From Virgibacillus necropolis (lineage in GTDB: Bacteria; Bacillota; Bacilli; Bacillales; Amphibacillaceae), in NCBI RefSeq assembly GCF_002224365.1, contig NZ_CP022437.1:1736001-1800000 (forward strand): a stretch of DNA of 64,000 bases, written 5' to 3'. Position numbers and translations under genes: made by a program. Under the pieces are notes generated by a model that had not been told where the DNA came from, did no database searches, and saw only the letters and a list, made by a program, of their open reading frames with translations. Below are positions 53,450 through 63,644 of the stretch, one piece after another. Positions within the stretch are counted from its first letter, which is position 1; the number at the start of each line of letters is the position of its first letter.

Positions 53450-53493
53450 AATAATCGCTTTCAATTCACATTGTTATGATTATACTTTATAAT
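53450..53493 (+). promoter_or_regulatory. citZ promoter with cre-like site
   Basis: TTCACA (53465-53470), 17-base spacer, TATAAT (53488-53493). AATAATCGCTTTCAAT (53450-53465), read on the other strand as TTGAAAGCGATTATT, approximates a CcpA cre with two mismatches and abuts the -35. CcpA and CcpC control citZ in B. subtilis. The remaining 110 bases before the gene show nothing definite. Confidence 0.5.
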
Positions 53494-53604
53494 TATCCAT
53501 GGGGATGACAATGTTAGTTGTTCGAATATTGTCAAACGTAGTCATTAATTCATTAATGTATCCTGACTAAAAGTGAAAAACTATAGAAAAAGGAGAGGAA
53601 TGTT

Positions 53605-54720
53605 ATGACAACAACTAAAGGTCTTGAAGGGGTTGTAGCAACTCAATCATCAATTAGTTCAATTATAGATGATCAACTTACATATGTTGGTTATAGGATT
53701 GATGATTTAGCTGAGAATTCGAGTTTTGAGGAAGTAATTTATTTATTATGGAATCTAAAGCTGCCAACAAAAACTGAATTAGATTCTTTTAAAGCGGAAC
53801 TTGCTTCCAATATGGAGTTGCCAGATGCTGTAATTGAACATTTGCGTTCATATAATCTATCAACTGTACATCCAATGGCAGCATTACGTACAGCAATATC
53901 ACTACTAGGACTATATGACGAGGAAGCAGATGTAATGGAAGAAGCTGCAAATAAGCAAAAAGCGATTCGGTTGCAGGCAAAAATTGCAACAATCGTAACT
54001 GCGTTTGCTCGTATTCGTAAAGGTAAAGAACCAATTAAACCGAAAAAAGAACTAGGATTTGCTGCCAACTTCCTATTTATGTTAAATGGTGTAGAAGGAA
54101 AAGATATCGAGGTTGAAGCGGTTAACAAAGCGCTTGTTCTTCATGCAGATCATGAGTTAAATGCATCTACATTTACTGCGCGTGTATGTGTTGCAACATT
54201 ATCAGATATTTATTCTGGTGTAACTGCAGCAATCGGCGCTCTAAAAGGTCCATTGCACGGTGGGGCAAATGAACGTGTTATGGCAATGTTGACTGAAATT
54301 GGTGATGAAGATAACGCTATCCCTTACATTAAAGAAAAAGTAGAACAAAAAGAGAAAATTATGGGTATGGGACATCGCGTTTATAAAAACGGTGATCCTC
54401 GTGCAAAGCATTTAAAGCATATGTCTAAAGAATTGACTAAAATAACAGGACAGTCGAAATGGTATAATATGTCTGTCAAAATTGAAGATTATATTAAAGA
54501 AGAAAAAGGATTACCAGCAAACGTTGATTTCTATTCAGCTTCTGTTTACCACAGCTTAGGAATTGATCACGATTTATTTACACCACTTTTTGCGGTTAGT
54601 CGTGTTTCAGGGTGGTTAGCTCATATCTTAGAACAATACTCTAATAACCGTTTAATCCGTCCACGTGCTGAATACATTGGACCTAAAACACAGGATTATG
54701 TAGCAATGGAGAATCGCTAA
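53605..54720 (+). CDS. citZ: citrate synthase
   Basis: Condenses acetyl-CoA with oxaloacetate. 371 residues from ATG 53605 (AAAGGAGAGG upstream). Catalytic histidines are in GPLHGGANERVM and MGHRVYKNGDPRAKHLK, and the aspartate in FYSASVYHSLGIDHDLF. Type II-like dimeric enzyme of Gram-positives. Heads the citZ-icd-mdh operon, with 96 bases to icd. Confidence 0.97.
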   Translation: MTTTKGLEGVVATQSSISSIIDDQLTYVGYRIDDLAENSSFEEVIYLLWNLKLPTKTELDSFKAELASNMELPDAVIEHLRSYNLSTVHPMAALRTAISLLGLYDEEADVMEEAANKQKAIRLQAKIATIVTAFARIRKGKEPIKPKKELGFAANFLFMLNGVEGKDIEVEAVNKALVLHADHELNASTFTARVCVATLSDIYSGVTAAIGALKGPLHGGANERVMAMLTEIGDEDNAIPYIKEKVEQKEKIMGMGHRVYKNGDPRAKHLKHMSKELTKITGQSKWYNMSVKIEDYIKEEKGLPANVDFYSASVYHSLGIDHDLFTPLFAVSRVSGWLAHILEQYSNNRLIRPRAEYIGPKTQDYVAMENR

Positions 54721-54816
54721 GTCATTTGAAAAGCGAAAAAGCAGTGCACTTGTAAATTTTTGATAATATAATTGATAATATAAATTTGTATGAACATGAC
54801 TAGGAGGTACTTTTTT

Positions 54817-56088
54817 ATGGTACAAGGAGAAAGAATTACAGTTGAGAATGGACAGATGAATGTTCCGGAACGTCCAGTTATTCCGTTTATTGAAGGCGAT
54901 GGAATTGGTCCTGATATTTGGGCTGCAGCAAGCAAAGTAATCGAAGCAGCAGTTGAAAAAGCGTATAACGGTACAAAAGGAATCGAGTGGAAAGAAGTTT
55001 ATGCTGGACAAAAAGCATTTGATAAAACAGGTGAATGGTTACCTGCAGAAACACTTGATGTAATTCGCGACTACAAAATTGCAATTAAAGGCCCACTTAC
55101 TACACCAATCGGTGGTGGTATTCGTTCCTTAAACGTAGCGCTACGTCAAGAATTAGATCTTTTCACATGCTTACGCCCTGTACGTTACTTTGAAGGTGTT
55201 CCATCACCAGTAAAACGCCCTGAAGAAGTTGACATGGTGATTTTCCGCGAAAATACAGAAGATATTTATGCGGGAATTGAGTGGCAAAAAGGCACTCCAG
55301 AAGTGAAGAAAGTTATCGAATTTCTAGAAAATGAAATGGGTGTACATAATATCCGTTTTCCTGAAACATCTGGTATTGGTATCAAGCCTGTATCTGAGGA
55401 AGGTACAAAACGCCTTGTTCGTTCAAGCATTGAATATGCGATTAATGAAGGTCGTAAAAGTGTTACATTAGTTCATAAAGGTAACATTATGAAGTTCACT
55501 GAAGGTGCTTTCAAAGCTTGGGGATATGAAGTTGCTGAAGAAGAGTTTGGTGACAAAGTATTCACATGGGCTGAATATGACCGTATTGTAGAGAAAGACG
55601 GTAAAGAGGCAGCTAATAAAGCTCAAGATGAAGCAATTAAATCGGGCAAAATTCTAGTTAAAGATTCAATTGCAGATATTTTCTTGCAACAAATCCTAAC
55701 TCGTCCAAATGAGTTTGATGTAGTTGCGACAATGAACCTAAACGGAGATTATGTTTCAGATGCGTTAGCGGCACAAGTTGGCGGAATTGGTATTGCACCA
55801 GGAGCAAACATTAACTTTGTGACAGGTCATGCAATTTTTGAAGCGACTCATGGTACTGCACCTAAATATGCTGGTATGGATAAGGTTAATCCTTCATCCG
55901 TTATTCTTTCAGCTGTTCTTATGCTTGAACACCTTGAGTGGAGAGAAGCTGCAGATCTAATTTCAAAAGCAATGGACAAAACAATAGCTTCAAAAGTAGT
56001 TACGTACGATTTTGCTCGTCTAATGGACGGCGCAACGGAAGTTAAATGTTCGGAGTTTGGTCAAGAATTAATTAAGAACATGGACTAA
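54817..56088 (+). CDS. icd: NADP-dependent isocitrate dehydrogenase
   Basis: 423 residues from ATG 54817 (AGGAGG eight bases upstream; the frame from 54790 is not served). Substrate and phospho-regulatory loop is [19 protein letters not shown]; metal aspartates lie in [33 protein letters not shown] near the coenzyme site indicates NADP use, as in B. subtilis CitC. mdh follows after 20 bases. Confidence 0.97.
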   Translation: MVQGERITVENGQMNVPERPVIPFIEGDGIGPDIWAAASKVIEAAVEKAYNGTKGIEWKEVYAGQKAFDKTGEWLPAETLDVIRDYKIAIKGPLTTPIGGGIRSLNVALRQELDLFTCLRPVRYFEGVPSPVKRPEEVDMVIFRENTEDIYAGIEWQKGTPEVKKVIEFLENEMGVHNIRFPETSGIGIKPVSEEGTKRLVRSSIEYAINEGRKSVTLVHKGNIMKFTEGAFKAWGYEVAEEEFGDKVFTWAEYDRIVEKDGKEAANKAQDEAIKSGKILVKDSIADIFLQQILTRPNEFDVVATMNLNGDYVSDALAAQVGGIGIAPGANINFVTGHAIFEATHGTAPKYAGMDKVNPSSVILSAVLMLEHLEWREAADLISKAMDKTIASKVVTYDFARLMDGATEVKCSEFGQELIKNMD

Positions 56089-56108
56089 GGTAAGGAAGGG
56101 GAGCAACA

Positions 56109-57047
56109 ATGGCTATTAAACGTAATAAGATTTCAGTGATTGGTTCTGGTTTTACAGGTGCAACCACTGCATTAATGGTTGCACAGAAAGAACTTGGAGA
56201 TGTTGTTTTAGTAGATATTCCAACTATGGAAGATCCAACAAAAGGGAAAGCACTTGATATGCTTGAAGCAAGTCCTGTCCAAGGATTCGATGCTAAGATC
56301 ACTGGTACAGCTAACTACGAGGAAACGAAAGATTCTGATCTAGTTATTATTACAGCAGGTATCGCCCGTAAACCAGGTATGAGCCGCGATGATTTAGTGA
56401 ACACGAATGCAAAAATCATGAAATCGGTTGCTAAAGAAATTGCGAAATATGCCCCAGAATCTATTATCGTTGTCTTGTCAAACCCAGTGGATGCAATGAC
56501 TTACACAGCATTCAAAGAATCTGGATTCCCTAAAGAACGTGTTATTGGTCAATCTGGTGTACTTGACACCGCTCGTTTCTGTACATTTGTTGCACAAGAA
56601 CTTAATCTTTCTGTAAAAGATATTAAAGGATTTGTTCTTGGTGGGCATGGAGATGATATGGTTCCATTAATTCGTTATTCGAATGCTGGTGGTGTTCCAT
56701 TAGAAAAACTTATCTCCAAAGAGCGTTTAGACGCAATTGTTGAACGCACACGTAAAGGTGGCGGAGAAATTGTAGGCCTACTTGGTAATGGTAGTGCATA
56801 TTACGCGCCTGCCGCTTCGTTAACAGTAATGGCTGAAGCAATACTTAAGGATCAGCGCCGCGTAATCCCAGCGATTGCTTACCTTGAAGGAGAATACGGA
56901 TATTCTAATATTTACCTTGGTGTACCAACCGTAATTGGTGGAAAAGGAATTGAAGACATCATCGAACTGGATTTAAATGATGATGAAAAGGCTGCCCTTG
57001 ATAAATCAGCTGACTCGGTCAAAAACGTTCTAAACGTCTTGCAATAA
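56109..57047 (+). CDS. mdh: malate dehydrogenase
   Basis: 312 residues, LDH-like malate dehydrogenase. NAD-binding [18 protein letters not shown], substrate arginines in [27 protein letters not shown], and the catalytic histidine in [23 protein letters not shown] upstream. Third gene of citZ-icd-mdh; a hairpin terminator follows. The TCA trio is next to phoPR, a known arrangement in bacilli. Confidence 0.98.
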   Translation: MAIKRNKISVIGSGFTGATTALMVAQKELGDVVLVDIPTMEDPTKGKALDMLEASPVQGFDAKITGTANYEETKDSDLVIITAGIARKPGMSRDDLVNTNAKIMKSVAKEIAKYAPESIIVVLSNPVDAMTYTAFKESGFPKERVIGQSGVLDTARFCTFVAQELNLSVKDIKGFVLGGHGDDMVPLIRYSNAGGVPLEKLISKERLDAIVERTRKGGGEIVGLLGNGSAYYAPAASLTVMAEAILKDQRRVIPAIAYLEGEYGYSNIYLGVPTVIGGKGIEDIIELDLNDDEKAALDKSADSVKNVLNVLQ

Positions 57048-57054
57048 TTATGGG

Positions 57055-57092
57055 AAACTTCTCCTTGCTTCGTAGTGAGGGGGAGTTTTTTC
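57055..57092 (+). terminator. terminator of the citZ-icd-mdh operon
   Basis: AAACTTCTCC pairs with GGGGGAGTTT with small interior mismatches, followed by TTTTTTCT. Confidence 0.75.
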
Positions 57093-57178
57093 TACATATT
57101 ACACAATCAATTTCATTATATATCTGGCTAATCATCACTATCGTGTTTCACATTGTATTAGAAAAATATCTGTGACTT

Positions 57179-57202
57179 TGATATAATAGAAAACGCTTAC
57201 AT
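57179..57202 (+). promoter_or_regulatory. extended -10 promoter with cre-like site before the MaoC-type gene
   Basis: TG-A-TATAAT (57179-57187) is an extended -10. TAGAAAACGCTTACAT (57187-57202), in reverse ATGTAAGCGTTTTCTA, matches the cre consensus at 15 of 16 positions and lies on the start point, a repressing position. Confidence 0.65.
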
Positions 57203-57219
57203 AAAATGGAGGTGGGAAT

Positions 57220-57696
57220 GTGCTTGGAAAAAAGAGAAAGCTTGGTAAAAAGATAAATGAATTGCAAGTTGGGGAATCATACACAGCAGTACATACTATT
57301 GAAGATAAAGATTTGTTACTGTATTTAGGATTAACGAATGATGCTAATCCCTTATACATCCAGCATGATTATGCTTCACAGACCCCTTATAAACAACCTA
57401 TCGTTCCATCGGTAATGCTTTTTGGCATGGTATCTTCTATTATTTCCATGCACTTACCAGGACCGGGAAGTCACATTATTTCACAGGAAATAACTTACCC
57501 AAAACCAGCTTTTCATAGCTCGGAAATAACATTTACGATTGGAATTACCACGATTACTAACGATGAACATTATGTTTCATTGTCAGTTGAAGGTTATAAT
57601 GTAGATGGGGATTCGGTCATAACTGGGACTATTAAGGTTTGTCCTGCATATAAACCGAACTCTATTACCGCTAGCTCATTAGAAAACTTTTTTTAA
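57220..57696 (+). CDS. MaoC-like hotdog dehydratase
   Basis: 158 residues from GTG 57220 (GGAGGTGGG upstream). Single hotdog domain with the R-specific enoyl-CoA hydratase layout: LGLTNDANPLYIQHDYA holds the catalytic Asp (normally followed by a His, here NPLYIQHDYA), then VPSVMLFGMVSSIISMHLPG and a GxGs-like PGPGSHIISQEI. It probably hydrates or binds acyl-CoA thioesters; substrate unknown. Not part of the TCA operon: it has its own promoter with a CcpA-type site and its own terminator. Confidence 0.85.
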   Translation: MLGKKRKLGKKINELQVGESYTAVHTIEDKDLLLYLGLTNDANPLYIQHDYASQTPYKQPIVPSVMLFGMVSSIISMHLPGPGSHIISQEITYPKPAFHSSEITFTIGITTITNDEHYVSLSVEGYNVDGDSVITGTIKVCPAYKPNSITASSLENFF

Positions 57697-57699
57697 TGG

Positions 57700-57742
57700 A
57701 AAAACTATCACTTTCTACCACTTGGTGATAGTTTTTCTTTTT
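57700..57742 (+). terminator. terminator of the MaoC-type gene
   Basis: AAAAACTATCAC/GTGATAGTTTTT perfect 12-base stem, 13-base loop, T-rich tail. Confidence 0.88.
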
Positions 57743-57859
57743 TACCAGACTTAATTGTAAATTTTTTTTAACAATTATTTGTGTTCACTTCTAGTTAAGT
57801 TCCATGTACTATAAAAGAAATGGCAGTCATTGAATTGATTTGAGGAGGGACGGATAGTT

Positions 57860-58552
57860 ATGAAGCAAAAAGTACTTATCGTTGATGATGAGGTTTCAAT
57901 AGTTACGCTGCTTACATATAACATGGAACAGGCAGGATATGAGACAGATTATGCTTATGATGGACTTGAAGCAATTAAGAAGGCAAGAAGTACTCATTTT
58001 GATTTAATTATACTAGATTTAATGCTACCAGAAATGGATGGTATGGAGGTATGTAAATATCTAAGGGAAAATCGGATTGACACACCTATTTTAATGTTAA
58101 CAGCAAAAGATGAAGAGATAGATAAAATTCTAGGACTTGAGCTTGGTGCTGATGATTATCTTACAAAACCATTTAGTCCAAAAGAGGTAGTAGCTAGAAC
58201 AAAAGCTATCATTAGAAGATCAGATAAATCCCGTAAACCAATGCATTCCTCCTATAAAATTGGTGAATTGATTATTTACCCTGAACGATATGAAGCGGAA
58301 TTGAAAGGCGAAATTATAACCTTTACCCGAAAAGAATTTGAACTGTTACATTATCTAGCCGATCATTTAGGAAATATATTATCAAGAGATCAATTGTTAA
58401 GCGCAGTATGGAATTATGATTTTGCTGGTGATACGAGAATTGTTGATGTACATGTTAGTCATTTAAGAGAGAAAATTGAACCTGATTCAAAGCATCCAAG
58501 CTATATAAAAACAATTCGAGGACTAGGTTATAAAATGGAGGAGCCGAAATAA
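57860..58552 (+). CDS. phoP: phosphate-response regulator PhoP
   Basis: OmpR-type response regulator of the Pho regulon. 230 residues: receiver with acidic pocket DDE at 9-11 and phospho-acceptor Asp53 in LDLMLPEMDG, Lys in LTKPFSPKE, then a winged-helix domain with FTRKEFELLHYLADHLGNIL and VDVHVSHLREKIEPD. GAGGAGGGAC upstream. Its stop overlaps the phoR start (TAATG). Orthology rests on phoR, the mdh-phoPR-polA order and sequence type. Confidence 0.93.
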   Translation: MKQKVLIVDDEVSIVTLLTYNMEQAGYETDYAYDGLEAIKKARSTHFDLIILDLMLPEMDGMEVCKYLRENRIDTPILMLTAKDEEIDKILGLELGADDYLTKPFSPKEVVARTKAIIRRSDKSRKPMHSSYKIGELIIYPERYEAELKGEIITFTRKEFELLHYLADHLGNILSRDQLLSAVWNYDFAGDTRIVDVHVSHLREKIEPDSKHPSYIKTIRGLGYKMEEPK

Positions 58553-59922
58553 TGCATAATATATTTAAAAAACCTCTTTTTACATATGTTATTGGAATTT
58601 TACTAGTAGTATTACTTACCGGAGTGATAATTAGTCAGTTAACATCTGATTTAATTATACTATTTGCTGTGTTGCTTGTTGAATTTGTTGTTTTAGTTCT
58701 CATGTTACTTCATATTTTTGAGAAATATATGAAACCAATAAAAAAAGCAACAAAGACCGTCGATGAATTAGTTAAAGGCAACTATCGTGCTCGGATTCAT
58801 CATACTGCGAATGGAAGTGTTGCAGAGCTAAACAACAAAATCAATATTTTAGCACGAAATCTTAGTGAACTCACGATTCAAGAAGATATTCACGAAAAGC
58901 AATTGGCAACTGTTATCGATAATACAGAAAGTGGTCTAGTATTAATTGATGAAAAAGGATACATCCATTTGGTAAATCGAAAGTTTATTTCCATGTTTGG
59001 AAATTCTGCAAAAGACTATAATGGATACCTATATTATGAGGTTCTAGATAATGAAAAAATTCATCATTTAGTTCAACAAACCTTTCTTTATGAAGAAAAT
59101 ATGAAGGAATCGTTTACCCAAATTATTGATTTTAACAAAAAGTATATACAGATAATTGGAGCCCCAATTTTTAACGAGAAGAAAGTACTAAAAGGTGCTG
59201 TTCTAGTCTTTTACGATATTACTGAATTAAAGAAACTTGAATTGATGCGAAAAGATTTCGTAGCAAACGTCTCGCACGAATTAAAAACACCAATAACTTC
59301 TATTAAAGGATTTGCCGAAACACTTCTTGAAAATAAAGAGGATAATCCAGATGTACTAAATAAGTTTCATAAAATTATCTTTGATGAAAGTGATCGCTTG
59401 CAACTATTAATTCAAGATTTATTGACCATATCTAAATTAGAGAAAAATGAATTTAAATTAATAGTTACGGATTTTGAAATCGGTAAGGTCGTGGATGAAG
59501 TAGTAGCGGTGATGAGTCAGCAATTAGAAATGAATATGCTTAATCTGGTAGTGAATGTAGAAGACAACATTACGATAAAAGCTGATTATGAACAAATTAA
59601 GCAAGTGTTAATAAATCTGCTTGCTAACGCAGTGAGTTATACACCTGAGAACGGTGAAATTACATTAGTGGTCGAATTAATTGATGAGTATATGCATCTA
59701 TCTGTTACAGATACAGGCATAGGGATTGATAAGGAAGTAATTCCAAGGGTGTTTGAACGCTTTTATCGTGTAGATAAAGCAAGAAGTCGAAATACAGGTG
59801 GGACTGGTTTAGGTCTAGCTATTGTGAAACACATTATAGAAGTGCATAATGGGAAAATCAAGGTGGAAAGTGAATTGAATGAGGGATCAACTTTTCATGT
59901 GTATATTCCAACAAATCTATAG
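58552..59922 (+). CDS. phoR: sensor histidine kinase PhoR, lacking an extracytoplasmic domain
   Basis: 456 residues, over 100 shorter than B. subtilis PhoR. Two membrane helices (10-28 and 34-54) are joined by only about five residues (QLTSD), so no outer sensor domain exists. Then HAMP (55-110), PAS (115-225, VIDNTESGLVLIDEKGYIHL), HisKA with His242 in NVSHELKTP, and an intact HATPase domain (NLLANAVSYTPENGEITLVV, TDTGIGID, GTGLGLAIVKHI). Sensing must therefore be through membrane or cytoplasmic PAS, in line with reports that wall teichoic acid intermediates act on the inner PAS domain. Confidence 0.92.
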   Translation: MHNIFKKPLFTYVIGILLVVLLTGVIISQLTSDLIILFAVLLVEFVVLVLMLLHIFEKYMKPIKKATKTVDELVKGNYRARIHHTANGSVAELNNKINILARNLSELTIQEDIHEKQLATVIDNTESGLVLIDEKGYIHLVNRKFISMFGNSAKDYNGYLYYEVLDNEKIHHLVQQTFLYEENMKESFTQIIDFNKKYIQIIGAPIFNEKKVLKGAVLVFYDITELKKLELMRKDFVANVSHELKTPITSIKGFAETLLENKEDNPDVLNKFHKIIFDESDRLQLLIQDLLTISKLEKNEFKLIVTDFEIGKVVDEVVAVMSQQLEMNMLNLVVNVEDNITIKADYEQIKQVLINLLANAVSYTPENGEITLVVELIDEYMHLSVTDTGIGIDKEVIPRVFERFYRVDKARSRNTGGTGLGLAIVKHIIEVHNGKIKVESELNEGSTFHVYIPTNL

Positions 59923-59929
59923 TAGGCTT

Positions 59930-59973
59930 ACTGGTCAACGTCATTTATAGTGAATGATGTTGACCAGTTTTTT
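59930..59973 (+). terminator. terminator of phoPR
   Basis: A 16-base stem with one G-U (ACTGGTCAACGTCATT/AATGATGTTGACCAGT), seven-base loop and six T residues. Confidence 0.92.
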
Positions 59974-60035
59974 GGATTGACGGAATATAAATTTTTTCAT
60001 AAGATAAACTTCACTAATGGACAAGATGGTCTATA

Positions 60036-60065
60036 TTGTTAGTTTGACCCTTTTTGCTCTATAAT
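60036..60065 (+). promoter_or_regulatory. sigma-A promoter of polA
   Basis: TTGTTA (60036-60041), 18-base spacer, TATAAT (60060-60065), about 80 bases before the gene. Confidence 0.6.
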
Positions 60066-60145
60066 GTAACTATATACATATAAGAGGATATTCAAAAACG
60101 AAACAAAAGATTAGCTAATATTTTTTCGAAATGGGAGGTTTAGAT

Positions 60146-62788
60146 ATGTCAAATAAATTAGTATTAATAGATGGTAATAGTATTATTTATCGTGCGTTTT
60201 TTGCTTTACCATTATTGAATAATGACAAAGGCGTTTATACAAATGCTGTATTTGGGTTCACAACTATGCTACTTCGAATTTTAGAAGATGAAAAGCCAAC
60301 CCATATGTTAGTTGCTTTTGATGCAGGGAAAACAACTTTTCGACATAAAACGTATAAAGAATACAAGGGTGGCCGTCAAAAGACTCCGCCAGAATTATCT
60401 GAGCAGTTCCCATTATTAAAGGAACTTTTGGATTCATTTGATATACCACATTACCAGTTAGATCAGTATGAAGCTGATGATATTATTGGGACGCTGGCTA
60501 AAAATGGAAATGACGATAAATGGGATGTCACGGTTATATCAGGAGATAAAGATTTACTTCAGCTTGTATCCGACAAGGTTACAGTGAAGTTGACGAAAAA
60601 AGGCATCAGTGATGTTGAAGCATATACACCGGTGTTTTTAAAAGAAAAAATGGAAATAGATCCAGAACAGGTAATAGAGTTAAAAGCTTTGATGGGGGAT
60701 AGTTCAGATAATATTCCAGGTGTGCCTGGTGTTGGACAAAAGACTGCAATCAAATTATTGAAACAATATAATACACTTGATGGTGTCTATGAAAACTTAG
60801 ATGAAGTAAGTGGAAAGAAGTTAAAAGAAAAGCTCACAGACCATAAAGAAGATGCATACATGAGTAGAGAGCTCGTTACGATTAATACAGATTCACCAAT
60901 CGAAATTGGATTAAAAGATCTATCCTATGTAGGGTATCAATCCAATAAAGTAAGTATGGTTTTTAAAGACCTAGGCTTTCAATCATTATTAAGCAAATTG
61001 AATGGTGAAGAAGACGAATCAGATGAACCTCAGGAAGCAATTCAGGACATAAACTATGAAATAGTAGATAAGGTAACAAAAGATCTATTTACGGGAAATG
61101 AAGCAGTAGTAGTTGAAATGGTGAATGATAACTATCATCAAGCAGCAATTGAAGGTTTCGGGATTGCGAATGAAACACATGCTTATTTTATTCCGACTGA
61201 AATAGCTCTACAATCTGAGGAATTCAGATCATGGGCAACGGACCCTTCACAAGAAAAATACTTATTTGATGCAAAAGGTGCACTAGTAGCGCTTCTAAAT
61301 CATGAGGATATTCATCTAAAAGGAATAACGTTTGATATGCTCCTCGCATCTTACTTATTAAATCCATCAGAAAATCATCATGATATTCCTGCAATAAGCC
61401 ACCGATTGGGAAAGAAAAATGTATTATTTGATGAAGAAGTATATGGAAAAGGTGCAAAACTTAAGGTTCCAGAGCAAGACAAACTTGCTGAGCATGTTGC
61501 GCGAAAGGCTCGTGTACTTTACGATGTAAAACCTAAAATGGTATCTAGCTTAAAAAGTAACGAGTTATTTGAATTATATCAAGAGCTTGAAATGCCACTA
61601 GCATTAATTCTTGGTGATGTAGAGCATACAGGAGTAAAAGTTGATATCGAACGTTTAGAACAAACGCGTATTGAATTGAAAGAACGTTTAGATGAAATCG
61701 AAGCTAGTGTATATGAGTTAGCGGGTGAAAAATTTAACTTGAATTCACCAAAACAATTAGGCCCAATTTTATTTGAAAAGTTAAAGCTGCCAGTCATCAA
61801 AAAAACAAAAACGGGTTACTCCACTGCAGCTGATGTATTGGAACAATTACAGGATGAACATGAAATAATTCCAAAATTATTGTTATACCGTCAGTTAGGA
61901 AAACTTCAGTCCACGTATATTGAAGGTCTGCTAAAAGTAGTAAATAAGGATACAATGAAAATTCATACACGCTATAATCAAGCGTTGGCGCAAACTGGAA
62001 GGCTTAGTTCAGTTGAACCAAACTTACAAAATATCCCGATCCGTTTAGAAGAAGGAAGAAAAATAAGACAGGCCTTTATTCCGTCTCAAAAAGATTGGAT
62101 TATGTTTGCAGCCGATTATTCACAAATTGAATTAAGAGTGTTAGCACACATAGCAGAAGACGAGAAATTAATAGAAGCATTTCGTAATGACTTAGATATT
62201 CATACACAAACTGCTATGGACGTTTTTCATGTGAATGCAGATGAGGTTACCTCTACTATGCGTAGACACGCAAAGGCGGTTAACTTTGGTATCGTTTATG
62301 GAATAAGTGATTATGGATTGTCACAGAGTCTAGGCATCACCCGTAAAGAGGCAAAAAAGTTCATTGATCGCTATTTAGAAAGCTATCCAGGTGTAAAAAC
62401 ATACATGAATACGAGTATTCAAGATGCAAAACATCAAGGGTATGTCACAACATTGATGAATAGAAGAAGGTATTTACCTGAAATTACAAGTAGAAATTTT
62501 AATCAACGTAGTTTTGCAGAACGAACAGCAATGAACACGCCAATTCAAGGCAGTGCAGCAGATATTATCAAAAAGGCTATGATTGACCTATATGAAAAAT
62601 TAAAGGATGAAAACCTTCAGGCACGGATTCTTCTACAGGTGCACGATGAATTAATATTGGAAGCGCCAAAAGAGGAGCTTGAAAAGTTAAAAGAAATTGT
62701 TCCTGATATAATGGAGCATACTGTTTCATTAAATGCTCCATTGAAGGTTGATTATGAATTTGGTGACAGCTGGTTCGATGCAAAGTAA
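60146..62788 (+). CDS. polA: DNA polymerase I
   Basis: 880 residues from ATG 60146 (GGGAGG seven bases upstream). 5'-3' exonuclease domain at 1-300 (LVLIDGNSIIYRAFFALP, YEADDIIGTLA, GDSSDNIPGVPGVGQKTA), a 3'-5' exonuclease-like domain without the catalytic DxE (the strand reads VVVEMVND), and the polymerase domain with AADYSQIELRVLAHIAED, RRHAKAVNFGIVYGIS and QVHDELILEAP. Proofreading is inactive, as in other bacillar Pol I. mutM starts 15 bases later, forming a repair operon with coaE. Confidence 0.98.
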   Translation: MSNKLVLIDGNSIIYRAFFALPLLNNDKGVYTNAVFGFTTMLLRILEDEKPTHMLVAFDAGKTTFRHKTYKEYKGGRQKTPPELSEQFPLLKELLDSFDIPHYQLDQYEADDIIGTLAKNGNDDKWDVTVISGDKDLLQLVSDKVTVKLTKKGISDVEAYTPVFLKEKMEIDPEQVIELKALMGDSSDNIPGVPGVGQKTAIKLLKQYNTLDGVYENLDEVSGKKLKEKLTDHKEDAYMSRELVTINTDSPIEIGLKDLSYVGYQSNKVSMVFKDLGFQSLLSKLNGEEDESDEPQEAIQDINYEIVDKVTKDLFTGNEAVVVEMVNDNYHQAAIEGFGIANETHAYFIPTEIALQSEEFRSWATDPSQEKYLFDAKGALVALLNHEDIHLKGITFDMLLASYLLNPSENHHDIPAISHRLGKKNVLFDEEVYGKGAKLKVPEQDKLAEHVARKARVLYDVKPKMVSSLKSNELFELYQELEMPLALILGDVEHTGVKVDIERLEQTRIELKERLDEIEASVYELAGEKFNLNSPKQLGPILFEKLKLPVIKKTKTGYSTAADVLEQLQDEHEIIPKLLLYRQLGKLQSTYIEGLLKVVNKDTMKIHTRYNQALAQTGRLSSVEPNLQNIPIRLEEGRKIRQAFIPSQKDWIMFAADYSQIELRVLAHIAEDEKLIEAFRNDLDIHTQTAMDVFHVNADEVTSTMRRHAKAVNFGIVYGISDYGLSQSLGITRKEAKKFIDRYLESYPGVKTYMNTSIQDAKHQGYVTTLMNRRRYLPEITSRNFNQRSFAERTAMNTPIQGSAADIIKKAMIDLYEKLKDENLQARILLQVHDELILEAPKEELEKLKEIVPDIMEHTVSLNAPLKVDYEFGDSWFDAK

Positions 62789-62803
62789 TAAGGAGAAATT
62801 AAC

Positions 62804-63628
62804 ATGCCAGAATTACCAGAAGTAGAAACAGTAAAACAAACATTAAAACGACTTGTTCAAAATAAAACCATTCAAGGTGTGGAAGTATTTTGGCCTAATA
62901 TTATAAAACTGCCTGATGATGTTGAAGAATTTAAAATTAATTTACAACAACAAACGATCCTAGATATACATCGTAAGGGCAAATTTTTATTATTTGAATT
63001 AAGTGATTATATGTTAATTTCGCATCTTCGCATGGAAGGTAAATACAGTGTGCACGAAAACGGTGAACCTGTGAAGAAACATACACATGTAATTTTCACT
63101 TTTACAGATGGTGATGAATTACGCTATAACGATGTCCGTAAGTTTGGGACGATGCATATTGTGAATAAAGGCACGGAGCTAGATCAAAAGCCATTAAATC
63201 AACTAGGTCCAGATCCGTTTGACGCAGCATTTACATTTGATTACTTTTATAAAAAGCTTCATAAAACAGATCGCGTGATAAAGGCTGCGTTATTGGATCA
63301 ATCAATAGTCGCAGGACTTGGAAACATTTATGTAGATGAGACGTTATTTCAAGCTAAAGTGAACCCATTGAAAAAATCGAATAAACTTACCAAAAAAGAA
63401 GTGAAGTCAATTCAAGAGGAAGCTAAAACAATTCTTCAACACGCGATAGAATTAGGTGGAACCACCATACGCTCCTATGTAAACAGTAGTGGTGAAATGG
63501 GGATGTTCCAGCAAACATTATATGTATATGGACAAGAAAATAACCCATGCAGAACTTGCGGAAGGCCAATAGTCAAAATGAAAATTGGCGGTCGCGGTAC
63601 ACATGTGTGTATGAATTGTCAAAAATAG
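62804..63628 (+). CDS. mutM: formamidopyrimidine-DNA glycosylase
   Basis: Removes 8-oxoguanine and nicks the site. 274 residues. After Met removal, Pro2 and Glu3 (PELPEVETVKQTL) form the catalytic N-terminus; Lys56-type residue in IHRKGKFLLFEL; the H2TH segment LLDQSIVAGLGNIYVDETLF; and a C-terminal zinc finger CRTCGRPIVKMKIGGRGTHV ending CMNC. All catalytic residues are intact. AAGGAGAAA upstream. Between polA and coaE, as in B. subtilis. Confidence 0.98.
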   Translation: MPELPEVETVKQTLKRLVQNKTIQGVEVFWPNIIKLPDDVEEFKINLQQQTILDIHRKGKFLLFELSDYMLISHLRMEGKYSVHENGEPVKKHTHVIFTFTDGDELRYNDVRKFGTMHIVNKGTELDQKPLNQLGPDPFDAAFTFDYFYKKLHKTDRVIKAALLDQSIVAGLGNIYVDETLFQAKVNPLKKSNKLTKKEVKSIQEEAKTILQHAIELGGTTIRSYVNSSGEMGMFQQTLYVYGQENNPCRTCGRPIVKMKIGGRGTHVCMNCQK

Positions 63629-63644
63629 TTTCAAAGGAGTATAT

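Noticed and set aside
57757-57790. PhoP box upstream of phoP
   Set aside because: Only one good TTAACA unit; the flanking 11-base-spaced units do not fit.
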